Assembly: GCF_009363155.1 (NCBI RefSeq)
Contig: NZ_CP045302.1
Location: 3,083,001-3,147,000, forward strand
From: Azotobacter salinestris
Lineage (GTDB): Bacteria; Pseudomonadota; Gammaproteobacteria; Pseudomonadales; Pseudomonadaceae
Length of the DNA: 64,000 bases
Direction of reading: 5' to 3'
Shown: piece by piece, positions 43,489 through 51,547 of the stretch
Position numbering within the stretch: the stretch's first letter is position 1
How the letters are laid out: each line of letters starts with the position of its first letter
The notes under the pieces: generated by a model
Told to the model about the DNA's origin: nothing
Database searches by the model: none
Seen by the model: the letters and a program-made list of their open reading frames with translations, nothing else
Position numbers and translations under genes: made by a program

Positions 43489-43992
43489 ATGCAGAGGATC
43501 CTGGTCAGCCGCTGCCTGCTCGGCGAGCGGGTCCGCTACGACGGCGGCGCCCACGGCCCCTTCGCCCCGCTCGAGGAGTGGCGGCGCCAGGGCCGCCTGG
43601 TGGCGGTCTGTCCGGAGGTCGCCGGCGGCCTGCCGACCCCCCGCCCGCCGGCGGAGATCCCCGGCGGGCAGGGCGCCCGGGTGCTGGATGGCGAGTGCGG
43701 CGTGCTGACCGTCGAGGGTGCGGATGTCGGTACAGCCTTTCTCGCCGGCGCCCATGCCGCCCTGCAGCTGGTTCAGGAGCACGGCATCCGCCTCGCCGTG
43801 CTCAAGGCGCGCAGCCCCTCCTGCGGCAATCGCGAGAACTACGACGGCAGCTTCGCCGGCCGGCGGGTGCCCGGCGAGGGCGTCACCGCCGCGCTGCTGC
43901 GCCGCCATGGCGTGCAGGTGTTCAGCGAGGAGGAGCTGGCGGAGGCCGCCGCCGCCCTGGCAGCGCTGGAGGCGGACGGCGACGCGTCCTGA
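43489..43992 (+). CDS. DUF523 family protein
   Basis: A 167-residue cytosolic protein with the DUF523 pattern: ILVSRCLLGERVRYDGGAH at the start, VAVCPEVAGGLPTPRPPAEI, and LKARSPSCGNRENYDGSFAG. Cysteines in SRCLLG, AVCPE and SPSCG are conserved and suggest metal binding. Some relatives are fused to DUF1722 or photolyase-like proteins; the function is unknown. It follows the oxygenase gene by 33 bases, so both may be one transcript. The ATG at 43489 is chosen; a GTG at 43465 is an alternative. Confidence 0.85.
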   Translation: MQRILVSRCLLGERVRYDGGAHGPFAPLEEWRRQGRLVAVCPEVAGGLPTPRPPAEIPGGQGARVLDGECGVLTVEGADVGTAFLAGAHAALQLVQEHGIRLAVLKARSPSCGNRENYDGSFAGRRVPGEGVTAALLRRHGVQVFSEEELAEAAAALAALEADGDAS

Positions 43993-44114
43993 CCATTGGT
44001 TGCCACCAATGGCTACCCGGCAGCGGATAGACCTGATCAATTGTGCGGTCAATAATCCTCCCGGACGTACGTTTTCGTACGGATGACACTCATCCTCGCC
44101 GTGGAGAATCCGAG

Positions 44115-44972
44115 GTGTCGCAGTCGCCGCGTTTTTCGCTCCGTACCTGGCCCGCTGCGCTGCAGTGGCTGGCCCTGCTGACCGCTGCCGGGACCGGCGG
44201 CTGGCTGCTCGGCCACCTGGGCCTGCCGGCTGCCTGGTTTCTCGGCCCCATGCTGGTGGCCGTGGCCTTCGGCGTCGGCGGCGCGACCATCCACATGCCC
44301 AGGCCGGCCTTCAAGCTGGGGCAGGGCTGCGTCGGCATCCTGGTCGCCCAGTCCATGACCCTGTCGGTGCTGCTGGCCCTGGCGCAGTCCTGGCACGTGA
44401 TGCTGGTGGCGACGGCACTGACCCTGGCCCTCAGCCTGCTGGTGAGCCTGGGGCTGGTCTGGTTCGGCGGCATTTCCGGCAGCACCGCGGCCTGGGGGAT
44501 GGCGCCGGGAGCGGCGTCGGCGATGGTCGCGATGGCCGAGGAGGACGGCGCCGACGGCCGCGTGGTGGCGACCATGCAGTACGTGCGGGTGGGCGGCGTG
44601 CTGCGTCTGGGGCTGCCGGAGTGGCTGCCGCCCTTGGCCTACGGGGCGATCGGATGCTATATCGGACTGCGTTTCGATCTCGCGACGCTGAGCCATGTCT
44701 GGCGCCGCCTGCCGGCGATGATCGTCGGCGCGGTGGTGCTGATCGTGCTCTGCGCGCTGTCGGCCTGGCTGATCGCGCTGCTGCTTGGCAAGGACTTCCT
44801 CTCGGTCTACCTGGCGACCACCCCCGGCGGGCTGGATGCCATGGCGATCATCGCCGTGGACACCCGCTCGGATGCCGGCCTGGTGCTGGCCATGCAGACC
44901 CTGCGCCTGTTCGGGGTGATTCTCACGGGAGCCTTCTTCGCACGGCAGATCATGCGCCTGGCGCAGCGCTAG
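44115..44972 (+). CDS. AbrB-family membrane transporter with an internal deletion
   Basis: A 285-residue membrane protein of the AbrB/Gneg_AbrB_dup family (putative ammonia monooxygenase-type regulators or transporters). The family has two repeats of about 155 residues. The first repeat is complete (WLLGHLGLPAAWFLGPMLVA to GSTAAWGMAPGAASAMVAMA). The second begins in the middle: the sequence passes from VVATMQYVRV directly to LRLGLPEWLPPLAY, so about 70 residues that would hold the linker and first two helices of repeat 2 are missing in frame. The rest of repeat 2 (TTPGGLDAMAIIAVDTRSD) is normal. The frame is open, but whether the protein folds is unclear. The GTG start at 44115 follows GGAG. 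Confidence 0.75.
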   Translation: MSQSPRFSLRTWPAALQWLALLTAAGTGGWLLGHLGLPAAWFLGPMLVAVAFGVGGATIHMPRPAFKLGQGCVGILVAQSMTLSVLLALAQSWHVMLVATALTLALSLLVSLGLVWFGGISGSTAAWGMAPGAASAMVAMAEEDGADGRVVATMQYVRVGGVLRLGLPEWLPPLAYGAIGCYIGLRFDLATLSHVWRRLPAMIVGAVVLIVLCALSAWLIALLLGKDFLSVYLATTPGGLDAMAIIAVDTRSDAGLVLAMQTLRLFGVILTGAFFARQIMRLAQR

Positions 44973-45023
44973 CGGCCTGCCGGCCGCCGGTCCCCCTTTT
45001 CACGCTGCCGGAGTTCTTCTGTC

Positions 45024-45923
45024 GTGGCCGTCCTGCAAGCAATCCTGCCCATTTTCGCCCTGATCGTGCTGGGCTACGTCCTCGGCCGCCGCCAGTGGCT
45101 GGGCAACCAGACCGCCCGGGAACTGGGCAACCTGACCTTCAAGCTGTTCATGCCGATGCTGCTGTTCAGCGGCATCGCCAAAGCCTCGCTGGACGAAGGC
45201 TTTTCCCCCGGCCTGCTGGTGGCCTACTTCGTGCCGGCCCTGGGCATCTTCGCCGCGGTGAACCTGATCGGCCACCGGCTGCGTGGACGGCCCACGCCGT
45301 TCGGCCTGACCGCCGGCTTCTCCAACAACGTGCTGGTGGGCATCCCGCTGGTCGCCAGCCTGTTCGGCAGCCCAGGACTGGTCTACGTGTTCACCGTGCT
45401 GGCCTTCCACAGCCTGCTGCTGTTCTCCTTCCAGAGCCTGTACGGCGCGCTGGCCGCCAGGGAGGCCGTGAATGTCCGCTCCCTGCTGCTGAACCTGGCC
45501 AACCCGATGATCGTCGGACTGCTGCTAGGCGTGCTGCTGAACCTTTCCGGCCTGCAGCTGCCCGCGCCCCTCGAGCGCCTGACCCAGTGGCTGGGCCAGG
45601 CGGCGCTGCCCTGTGCGCTGATCGTGCTCGGGGTCAATCTCTCCGGCTACCGTCTGCTCCCCAGCCGCGAGGCGCTCGGCATCGTCTTCGCCAAGCTGCT
45701 GGTGTTCCCGCTGGCGGTGCTCGCCCTGTGCGCCGGGCTCGGGCTGGGACCGCTGGCCAGCTCGGTGCTGACCGCCATGGCCGCCTGTCCCAGCGGGGTG
45801 AACGTGTTCGGCTTCGTCCGCCATCCGGAGGACAGCGGGGTGGTCAGCTCGGCGATCACCCTGTCGACCCTGCTGGCGGCGCTGACCCTGCCGCTGTGGG
45901 TGTTCCTCAGCGCGCAGCTGTAG
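45024..45923 (+). CDS. AEC-family transporter (auxin efflux carrier-like permease)
   Basis: A 299-residue inner-membrane protein with about ten helices. ILPIFALIVLGYVLGRRQWL at the start, TAGFSNNVLVGIPLVASLFG in the middle and ACPSGVNVFGFVRHPEDSG near the end are typical of the AEC family, whose bacterial members carry dicarboxylates such as malate or malonate. GTG start. It follows the AbrB-like gene by 51 bases, and a terminator shared with serA follows. Confidence 0.9.
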   Translation: MAVLQAILPIFALIVLGYVLGRRQWLGNQTARELGNLTFKLFMPMLLFSGIAKASLDEGFSPGLLVAYFVPALGIFAAVNLIGHRLRGRPTPFGLTAGFSNNVLVGIPLVASLFGSPGLVYVFTVLAFHSLLLFSFQSLYGALAAREAVNVRSLLLNLANPMIVGLLLGVLLNLSGLQLPAPLERLTQWLGQAALPCALIVLGVNLSGYRLLPSREALGIVFAKLLVFPLAVLALCAGLGLGPLASSVLTAMAACPSGVNVFGFVRHPEDSGVVSSAITLSTLLAALTLPLWVFLSAQL

Positions 45924-45934
45924 GGCCCGAAAAA

Positions 45935-45966
45935 GACGAGGCCCGTACCGGGGTACGAGCCTCGTC
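45935..45966 (-). terminator. Intrinsic terminator of serA, probably bidirectional
   Basis: GACGAGGCCCGTACC (45935-45949) and GGTACGAGCCTCGTC (45952-45966) form a 15-bp stem with one mismatch and a 2-base loop. On the minus strand five T follow the stem, so it terminates serA in the classical way; the AEC transporter gene converges on it from the left. Confidence 0.85.
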
Positions 45967-45993
45967 GTCAGGCGGCCTGCGGCTGCGGACCGA

Positions 45994-47223
45994 TCAGAAC
46001 AGCACGCGGCTGCGGATGGTGCCGTTGACCTGCTGGAGCTTCTCCAGAGCCATTTCCGAGTACTCGGCGTCGACGTCGATCACCACGTAGCCGACCTTCT
46101 CGTTGGTCTGCAGGAACTGGCCGGAGATGTTGATGCCGTTCTCGGCGAAGACCTTGTTGATCTCGCTCATCACGCCCGGGACGTTCTTGTGGATGTGCAG
46201 CAGGCGGTGCTTGCCCGGGTGCGAGGGCAGGGCCACTTCAGGGAAGTTGACCGAGGACACCGAGGTGCCGTTGTCGCTGTACTTGACCAGCTTCTCGGCC
46301 ACTTCCGAACCGATGTTGGCCTGGGCCTCCATGGTCGAGCCGCCGACGTGCGGGGTGAGGATGACGTTGTCGAGGCCGCGCAGCGGGCTGACGAATTCGT
46401 CGTTGTTCGAGCGCGGCTCCACCGGGAACACGTCGATGGCCGCGCCGTTGAGGTGCTTGTCCTGGATGGCCGCGGCCAGGGCGTCGATGTCCACCACGGT
46501 GCCGCGGGCGGCGTTGAGCAGGATGGCGCCCTTCTTCATGGCGCGGATTTCCTTCTCGCCGATCATCCACTTGGTCGCGGCGGTTTCCGGCACGTGCAGG
46601 GTGACGATGTCGGACTGGCCGAGCAAGTCGTAGAGGTTGCCCACCTGGCTGGCGTTGCCCAGCGGCAGCTTGGTCACCACGTCGTAGAACAGCACCTGCA
46701 TGCCCAGGCTCTCGGCCAGCACGGAGAGCTGGGTGCCGATCGAGCCGTAGCCGATGATGCCGAGCTTCTTGCCGCGGATCTCGTAGGAGTTGCTGGCGCT
46801 CTTCAGCCAGCCGCCGCGGTGGCAGACCGCATTCTTCTCGGGAATGCCGCGCAGCAGCAGGATCGCCTCGGCGAGCACCAGCTCGGCCACCGAGCGGGTG
46901 TTCGAGAAGGGCGCGTTGAACACCGCGATGCCGCGCTCGCGGGCGGCCTCCAGGTCGACCTGGTTGGTGCCGATGCAGAAGCAGCCGACCGCGACCAGCT
47001 TCTTCGCGCAGTCGAAGACCTCCTCGGTCAGCTGGGTGCGCGAGCGGATGCCGATGAAGTGGGCATCGGCGATCTTCTCCTTCAGCTGGTCCTCGGGCAG
47101 CGAGCCGGTCAGGTACTCGATGTTGGTGTAGCCGGCAGCCTTGAGCGTATCCAATGCAGTCTGGTGAACGCCTTCCAGCAGAAGGAAGCGGATCTTGCCC
47201 TTGTCGAGAGAGGTCTTGCTCAT
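45994..47223 (-). CDS. serA: D-3-phosphoglycerate dehydrogenase SerA
   Basis: A 409-residue enzyme, first step of serine synthesis: 3-phosphoglycerate to 3-phosphohydroxypyruvate. NAD-binding site GKKLGIIGYGSIGTQLSVLA, catalytic Arg in LLNAARGTVVDIDAL, and catalytic His in VILTPHVGGSTMEAQANIG. The C-terminal ACT domain (IHKNVPGVMSEINKVFAENG) confers serine feedback. The length matches E. coli SerA (410). It can also reduce 2-oxoglutarate to D-2-hydroxyglutarate; the divergent neighbour at 47429 reoxidises that product. Confidence 0.97.
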   Translation of the reverse strand: MSKTSLDKGKIRFLLLEGVHQTALDTLKAAGYTNIEYLTGSLPEDQLKEKIADAHFIGIRSRTQLTEEVFDCAKKLVAVGCFCIGTNQVDLEAARERGIAVFNAPFSNTRSVAELVLAEAILLLRGIPEKNAVCHRGGWLKSASNSYEIRGKKLGIIGYGSIGTQLSVLAESLGMQVLFYDVVTKLPLGNASQVGNLYDLLGQSDIVTLHVPETAATKWMIGEKEIRAMKKGAILLNAARGTVVDIDALAAAIQDKHLNGAAIDVFPVEPRSNNDEFVSPLRGLDNVILTPHVGGSTMEAQANIGSEVAEKLVKYSDNGTSVSSVNFPEVALPSHPGKHRLLHIHKNVPGVMSEINKVFAENGINISGQFLQTNEKVGYVVIDVDAEYSEMALEKLQQVNGTIRSRVLF

Positions 47224-47428
47224 CTACGTAAACCTGTTTTCCTGGAGGTATGTGGCGATGTAGGCGGCAGCGAAGGTAGTGCTGTCCGAAAAAGGCTACA
47301 GCCGTTCCGGAAATCGGCGGGAGGCACGACTTACGGGGCGGCTATGCTAGCATATCGAGCTTGCCAAACCGCCATTCCTGGTACTTGAAGGGTACTCAGG
47401 ACGGCCATGAATCCTTTGAGAGTTGCCC

Positions 47429-48820
47429 ATGACCAATCCTGCCCTGATCGACGAGTTGAAGACCCTGGTGGAGCCCGGCAAGGTGCTCACCGACGCCGAT
47501 TCCCTCAACGCCTACGGCAAGGACTGGACCAAGCATTTCGCCCCGGCTCCCCTGGCCATCGCATTCCCGAAGAGCATAGAGCAGGTCCAGGCCATCGTCC
47601 GCTGGGCCAACGAGCGCAAGGTTGCGCTGGTGCCCTCGGGCGGGCGCACCGGGCTGTCCGCCGCCGCCGTCGCCGCCCATGGCGAAGTGGTGGTGGCCTT
47701 CGACTACATGAACCGCATCCTGCAGTTCAACGAGATCGACCGCACCGTGGTCTGCGAGCCGGGCGTGGTGACCAGGCAGCTGCAGGACTTCGCCGCGGAC
47801 AAGGGACTGTACTACCCGGTCGACTTCGCCTCCGCCGGCTCCAGCCAGATCGGCGGCAACATCGGCACCAATGCCGGCGGGATCAAGGTGATCCGCTACG
47901 GCATGACCCGCAACTGGGTGGCCGGCCTCAAGGTGGTCACCGGCAAGGGCGACCTGCTCGAGCTGAACAGGGACCTGATCAAGAACGCCACCGGCTACGA
48001 CCTGCGCCAGCTGTTCATCGGCGCCGAGGGCACCCTGGGCTTCGTGGTGGAGGCCACCATGCGCCTGGACCGCGCGCCGACCAACCTCACCGCCATGGTC
48101 CTCGGCACGCCCGACCTCGACTCCATCATGCCGGTGCTGCACGCCTTCCAGGACAAGATGGACCTGACCGCCTTCGAATTCTTCTCCGACAAGGCGCTGG
48201 CCAAGGTGCTGGCCCGCGGCGACGTGCCGGCGCCGTTCGAGACCGACTGCCCCTTCTATGCGCTGCTGGAGTTCGAGGCCACTACCGACGAGCGCGCCGA
48301 TCAGGCGCTGGCCACCTTCGAGCACTGCGTCGAGCAGGGCTGGGTACTGGACGGAGTGATGAGCCAGAGCGAGCAGCAGCTGCAGAACCTCTGGAAGCTG
48401 CGCGAGTACATCTCCGAGACCATCTCCCACTGGACCCCATACAAGAACGACGTCTCGGTCACCATCGGCAAGGTGCCGGCCTTCCTCAAGGAAATCGACA
48501 CGATCGTCGGCGAGCACTATCCGGACTTCGAGATCGTCTGGTTCGGCCACATCGGCGACGGCAACCTGCACCTGAACATCCTCAAGCCCGATGCCATGGA
48601 CAAGGACGAGTTCTTCGCCAAGTGCGCCACGGTGAACAAGTGGGTGTTCGAGATCGTGCAGAAGTACAACGGCTCGATCTCCGCCGAGCATGGCGTGGGC
48701 ATGACCAAGCGCGACTACCTGGGCTACAGTCGCTCGGAGGCCGAGATCGCCTACATGAAGGCGGTCAAGGCGGTGTTCGACCCGAACGGCATCATGAACC
48801 CCGGCAAGATCTTCGCCTGA
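47429..48820 (+). CDS. FAD-linked D-2-hydroxyglutarate dehydrogenase
   Basis: A 463-residue flavoprotein. The PCMH-type FAD domain has LVPSGGRTGLSAAAVA, GGNIGTNAGGIKVIRYG and the block GAEGTLGFVVEA; the C-terminal FAD-oxidase domain has HIGDGNLHLN and SISAEHGVGMTKRDYL with histidines that bind metal and substrate. In Pseudomonas the orthologue next to serA oxidises D-2-hydroxyglutarate, the by-product that lets SerA run forward. The ATG at 47429 is chosen. In the divergent region, a 10-base palindrome ATGCTAGCAT (47344-47353) could be part of a promoter or operator for either gene. Confidence 0.93.
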   Translation: MTNPALIDELKTLVEPGKVLTDADSLNAYGKDWTKHFAPAPLAIAFPKSIEQVQAIVRWANERKVALVPSGGRTGLSAAAVAAHGEVVVAFDYMNRILQFNEIDRTVVCEPGVVTRQLQDFAADKGLYYPVDFASAGSSQIGGNIGTNAGGIKVIRYGMTRNWVAGLKVVTGKGDLLELNRDLIKNATGYDLRQLFIGAEGTLGFVVEATMRLDRAPTNLTAMVLGTPDLDSIMPVLHAFQDKMDLTAFEFFSDKALAKVLARGDVPAPFETDCPFYALLEFEATTDERADQALATFEHCVEQGWVLDGVMSQSEQQLQNLWKLREYISETISHWTPYKNDVSVTIGKVPAFLKEIDTIVGEHYPDFEIVWFGHIGDGNLHLNILKPDAMDKDEFFAKCATVNKWVFEIVQKYNGSISAEHGVGMTKRDYLGYSRSEAEIAYMKAVKAVFDPNGIMNPGKIFA

Positions 48821-49004
48821 TCCGCCTGCAGCCCGGACGCAGGCCCGGACGGCCTGCGCTTCCGTCCTTTCCCGCTCCCGGAACAAGGCCCGTGTCCGCT
48901 GCGCTCGTCCGGCGTCCGTACTCGGAAAGGCCTTCGACGCCGTGCGGATTTGCCGTAGAGTCGTCGCCATGGACTTCAGGCCAGAAAGACACGAGGAGCC
49001 TTGC

Positions 49005-49670
49005 ATGAGTTACCAGCACCAATACCTCGACGGCACGCGCATCCACTACCCGCTGGGCAAGGTGGTCTGCGTCGGCCGCAACTACGCCGAGCACGCCCGG
49101 GAGCTGAACAACCCGGTGCCCAGCGAGCCGTTGCTGTTCATCAAGCCGGGCAGCTGCACGGTGCCGCTGGAGGGCGGCTTCGCCATTCCGCGGGATCGCG
49201 GCGAGGTGCACTACGAGGCGGAGATCGCCGTGCTGATCGGCAAGCCGCTGTCGCACCAGCCGAGCGCCGAGGAAGTGCGCGACGCCATCTCCGGCTTCGC
49301 CCCGGCCCTCGACCTGACCCTGCGCGAGGTACAGGCCAGGCTCAAGGAAAAGGGCCTGCCCTGGGAACTGGCCAAGGCCTTCGACGGCGCCTACGTGCTG
49401 GCGCCCTTCGTGTCCGGCGATGCCGTCGAGGATCTCGCCGACATCGGCATCCGTCTGACCATCAACGGCGAAGTGCGCCAGGACGGCAACAGCCGCGACA
49501 TGCTCAACCCCATCGTCGCGCTGATCCAGCACATCGCCGGGCACTTCAGCCTGCAGCCGGGCGACGTGGTCTCCACCGGCACGCCGGCCGGCGTCGGTCC
49601 GCTCGCCTCCGGCGACCGCCTGGTGCTGGAGCTGAGCGGGCTGTCCCGCTTCGAAAGCCGCGTACTCTAA
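49005..49670 (+). CDS. Fumarylacetoacetate hydrolase-family protein
   Basis: A 221-residue enzyme of the FAH fold. VVCVGRNYAEHARELNN and PLLFIKPGSCTVPLEGG at the start, VHYEAEIAVLIGKPL with the metal-binding glutamates, and FDGAYVLAPFV, GDVVSTGTPAGVGPL at the end. Bacterial members of this length act as acylpyruvases or oxaloacetate decarboxylases/tautomerases. GAGGAG precedes the ATG. It follows the D-2-hydroxyglutarate dehydrogenase with 184 bases between and has the same neighbours in Pseudomonas as I recall. Confidence 0.92.
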   Translation: MSYQHQYLDGTRIHYPLGKVVCVGRNYAEHARELNNPVPSEPLLFIKPGSCTVPLEGGFAIPRDRGEVHYEAEIAVLIGKPLSHQPSAEEVRDAISGFAPALDLTLREVQARLKEKGLPWELAKAFDGAYVLAPFVSGDAVEDLADIGIRLTINGEVRQDGNSRDMLNPIVALIQHIAGHFSLQPGDVVSTGTPAGVGPLASGDRLVLELSGLSRFESRVL

Positions 49671-49777
49671 GGTAGCCGGCCGGGCGCGTCGCGTGCCCGG
49701 CCGGCTGGCCAAATTCATCTTCACGTAAGCCGGCCCTGGCACGCTTCCGGGCTGCCTTGTCCTGCGGAAGCCTCTCC

Positions 49778-50686
49778 ATGCCCATTCCCTTCGCCCGCGC
49801 GCCCCGCCGGCGCCTGCTGCTCAATCTCGCCCTGCTGCTGCTGGGGCTGGCCGTGCTGGTGATCGGGCGCGAGTGGCGCTGGCTCGACCTGCTCAGGCTG
49901 TCCTGGAAGGAATGCCGGACGGCCCCGGCGGCGCGCGCCGCCGGCGTCTGGCTGCCCGGCTACCGGCTGGCACTGGAGGTCGAGCTGAGCGGCCTGGAGG
50001 AGGACGAAACCTCCGGCCTGACCTGGAGCCCACAGACCGGCACCCTGTTCACCGTCACCGGCAAGCATCCCCAACTGGTGGAGCTCAGCCCCGAAGGTGC
50101 GGTTCTGCGGCGCATCCGCCTGACCGGCTTCAGCGATCCGGAAGGGGTAGAGGCGCTCGGCGACGGGCGTCTGGCCATCGTCGACGAGCGCCGCCGCCTG
50201 CTGGCGCTGTTCCGGCTGCCGCCGGGCGCGGACAGCTTCGATCTGAAGGATGCGCAGCGCCACGATCTGGGCTTCGCCGATGCCGGCAACAAGGGCTTCG
50301 AGGGACTGGGTTGGGATGCGCGGACGGATCGCCTGCTGCTGGCCATGGAGCGCCCTCCGGCGCTGTTCGGCCTGGCCGTCGCCGAGGGCGGAGTCGCCGG
50401 CGACCTGCAGCCGCTACCCGGCGAGGGGCTGCCGGTGCGCGACCTGTCCTCGCTGACCGTCGATCCGCGCAGCGGTCATTTCCTGCTGCTGTCCGACGAG
50501 TCGCGTCTGTTGGTGGAGCTCGACCGCGAAGGGCGGCCGTTCAGCTTCGTCAGCCTGCTCGGCGGCCTCAACGGCCTGAATCGCGGCATCCGTCAGGCCG
50601 AGGGCGTGGCGATGGACGAGGCGGGCAACCTCTACGTGGTCGGCGAGCCGAACCGCTTCTACGTGTTCCGCAGGGCTGCCCTCTGA
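49778..50686 (+). CDS. YjiK-like / SdiA-regulated domain membrane-anchored protein
   Basis: A 302-residue protein with an N-terminal membrane anchor (RLLLNLALLLLGLAVLVIG, about residues 12-30) and a periplasmic beta-propeller-like domain: ETSGLTWSPQTGTLFTVTGK, SDPEGVEALGDGRLAIVDER, NKGFEGLGWDARTDRLLLA and RQAEGVAMDEAGNLYVVGEP. The pattern is that of the SdiA-regulated/YjiK family, of unknown function. It is convergent with rpiA, with a gap of 32 bases. Confidence 0.82.
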   Translation: MPIPFARAPRRRLLLNLALLLLGLAVLVIGREWRWLDLLRLSWKECRTAPAARAAGVWLPGYRLALEVELSGLEEDETSGLTWSPQTGTLFTVTGKHPQLVELSPEGAVLRRIRLTGFSDPEGVEALGDGRLAIVDERRRLLALFRLPPGADSFDLKDAQRHDLGFADAGNKGFEGLGWDARTDRLLLAMERPPALFGLAVAEGGVAGDLQPLPGEGLPVRDLSSLTVDPRSGHFLLLSDESRLLVELDREGRPFSFVSLLGGLNGLNRGIRQAEGVAMDEAGNLYVVGEPNRFYVFRRAAL

Positions 50687-50718
50687 GTGCGGACAGGCGT
50701 CCGTTCCTGATTCCTGTC

Positions 50719-51399
50719 TCAGAGACGTGGGCGCTCGATGCGCTCCACGCCGTTGCGGGTTCCGAGCAGCAGCAGGTCAGCCGGGCGCGCGGCGAACAGG
50801 CCGTTGCAGACCACCCCGACGATGTTGTTGATGTCCGACTCCAACTGCCGGGGGTTGGTGATCTGCATGTTGTACACGTCGAGGATCACGTTGCCGTTGT
50901 CGGTCACCACGCCCTCGCGGTAGACCGGATCGCCGCCCAGCATGACCAGCTGGCGCGCCACATGGCTGCGGGCCATGGGAATCACCTCCACCGGCAGCGG
51001 GAAGTCGCCGAGAAAGTCGACCCGCTTGCTCTCGTCGGCGATGCAGATGAAGGTCCTGGCCACCGCGGCGACGATCTTCTCGCGGGTCAGCGCGGCGCCG
51101 CCGCCCTTGATCAGCTCCAGGTACTTGTTGCACTCGTCGGCGCCGTCCACGTAGAACTCCAGCTCGGCGACGTTGTTCAGGTCGTACACTTCGATGCCGT
51201 GGCCCTTGAGACGGGCAGCAGTGGCCTCGGAGCTGGCCACGGCGCCGTCGAAGTCCATCCGGTAGCGGGCCAGCAGATCGATGAAGTAGTTGGCGGTCGA
51301 GCCGGTGCCGACGCCGACGATGCTCTTCTGGGTAATATGCGGGAGGATGTGGTCGAGGGCGGCCTGGGCCACGGCCTGCTTGAGCTGATCCTGGGTCAT
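50719..51399 (-). CDS. rpiA: Ribose-5-phosphate isomerase A
   Basis: A 226-residue enzyme that interconverts ribose-5-phosphate and ribulose-5-phosphate in the pentose phosphate pathway. The phosphate loop [17 protein letters not shown], the block [20 protein letters not shown] with catalytic Asp and Lys-containing GG(A)AL loop, and [19 protein letters not shown] are diagnostic. Length is normal. Divergent from ilvA, with 148 bases between that contain both promoters; I could not pick out the boxes with confidence. Confidence 0.97.
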   Translation of the reverse strand: MTQDQLKQAVAQAALDHILPHITQKSIVGVGTGSTANYFIDLLARYRMDFDGAVASSEATAARLKGHGIEVYDLNNVAELEFYVDGADECNKYLELIKGGGAALTREKIVAAVARTFICIADESKRVDFLGDFPLPVEVIPMARSHVARQLVMLGGDPVYREGVVTDNGNVILDVYNMQITNPRQLESDINNIVGVVCNGLFAARPADLLLLGTRNGVERIERPRL

Positions 51400-51547
51400 G
51401 CGGGAATCTTCGTCGAGTGGGAGGGACGGACGTGATTATAGCCGCGCCCGGTCCGGCTTGGCGCCCGCCGGCCCGCCCACGGGTGGCCGGCCAGGACGGT
51501 GACGGGGTAGACTGGCCCATTCCTTTCCTGCTTCCCGATGTCCGCCG

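Noticed and set aside
51400-51547. A leader peptide or attenuator for ilvA.
   Set aside because: No short frame rich in isoleucine, valine or leucine and no terminator/antiterminator pair was seen.
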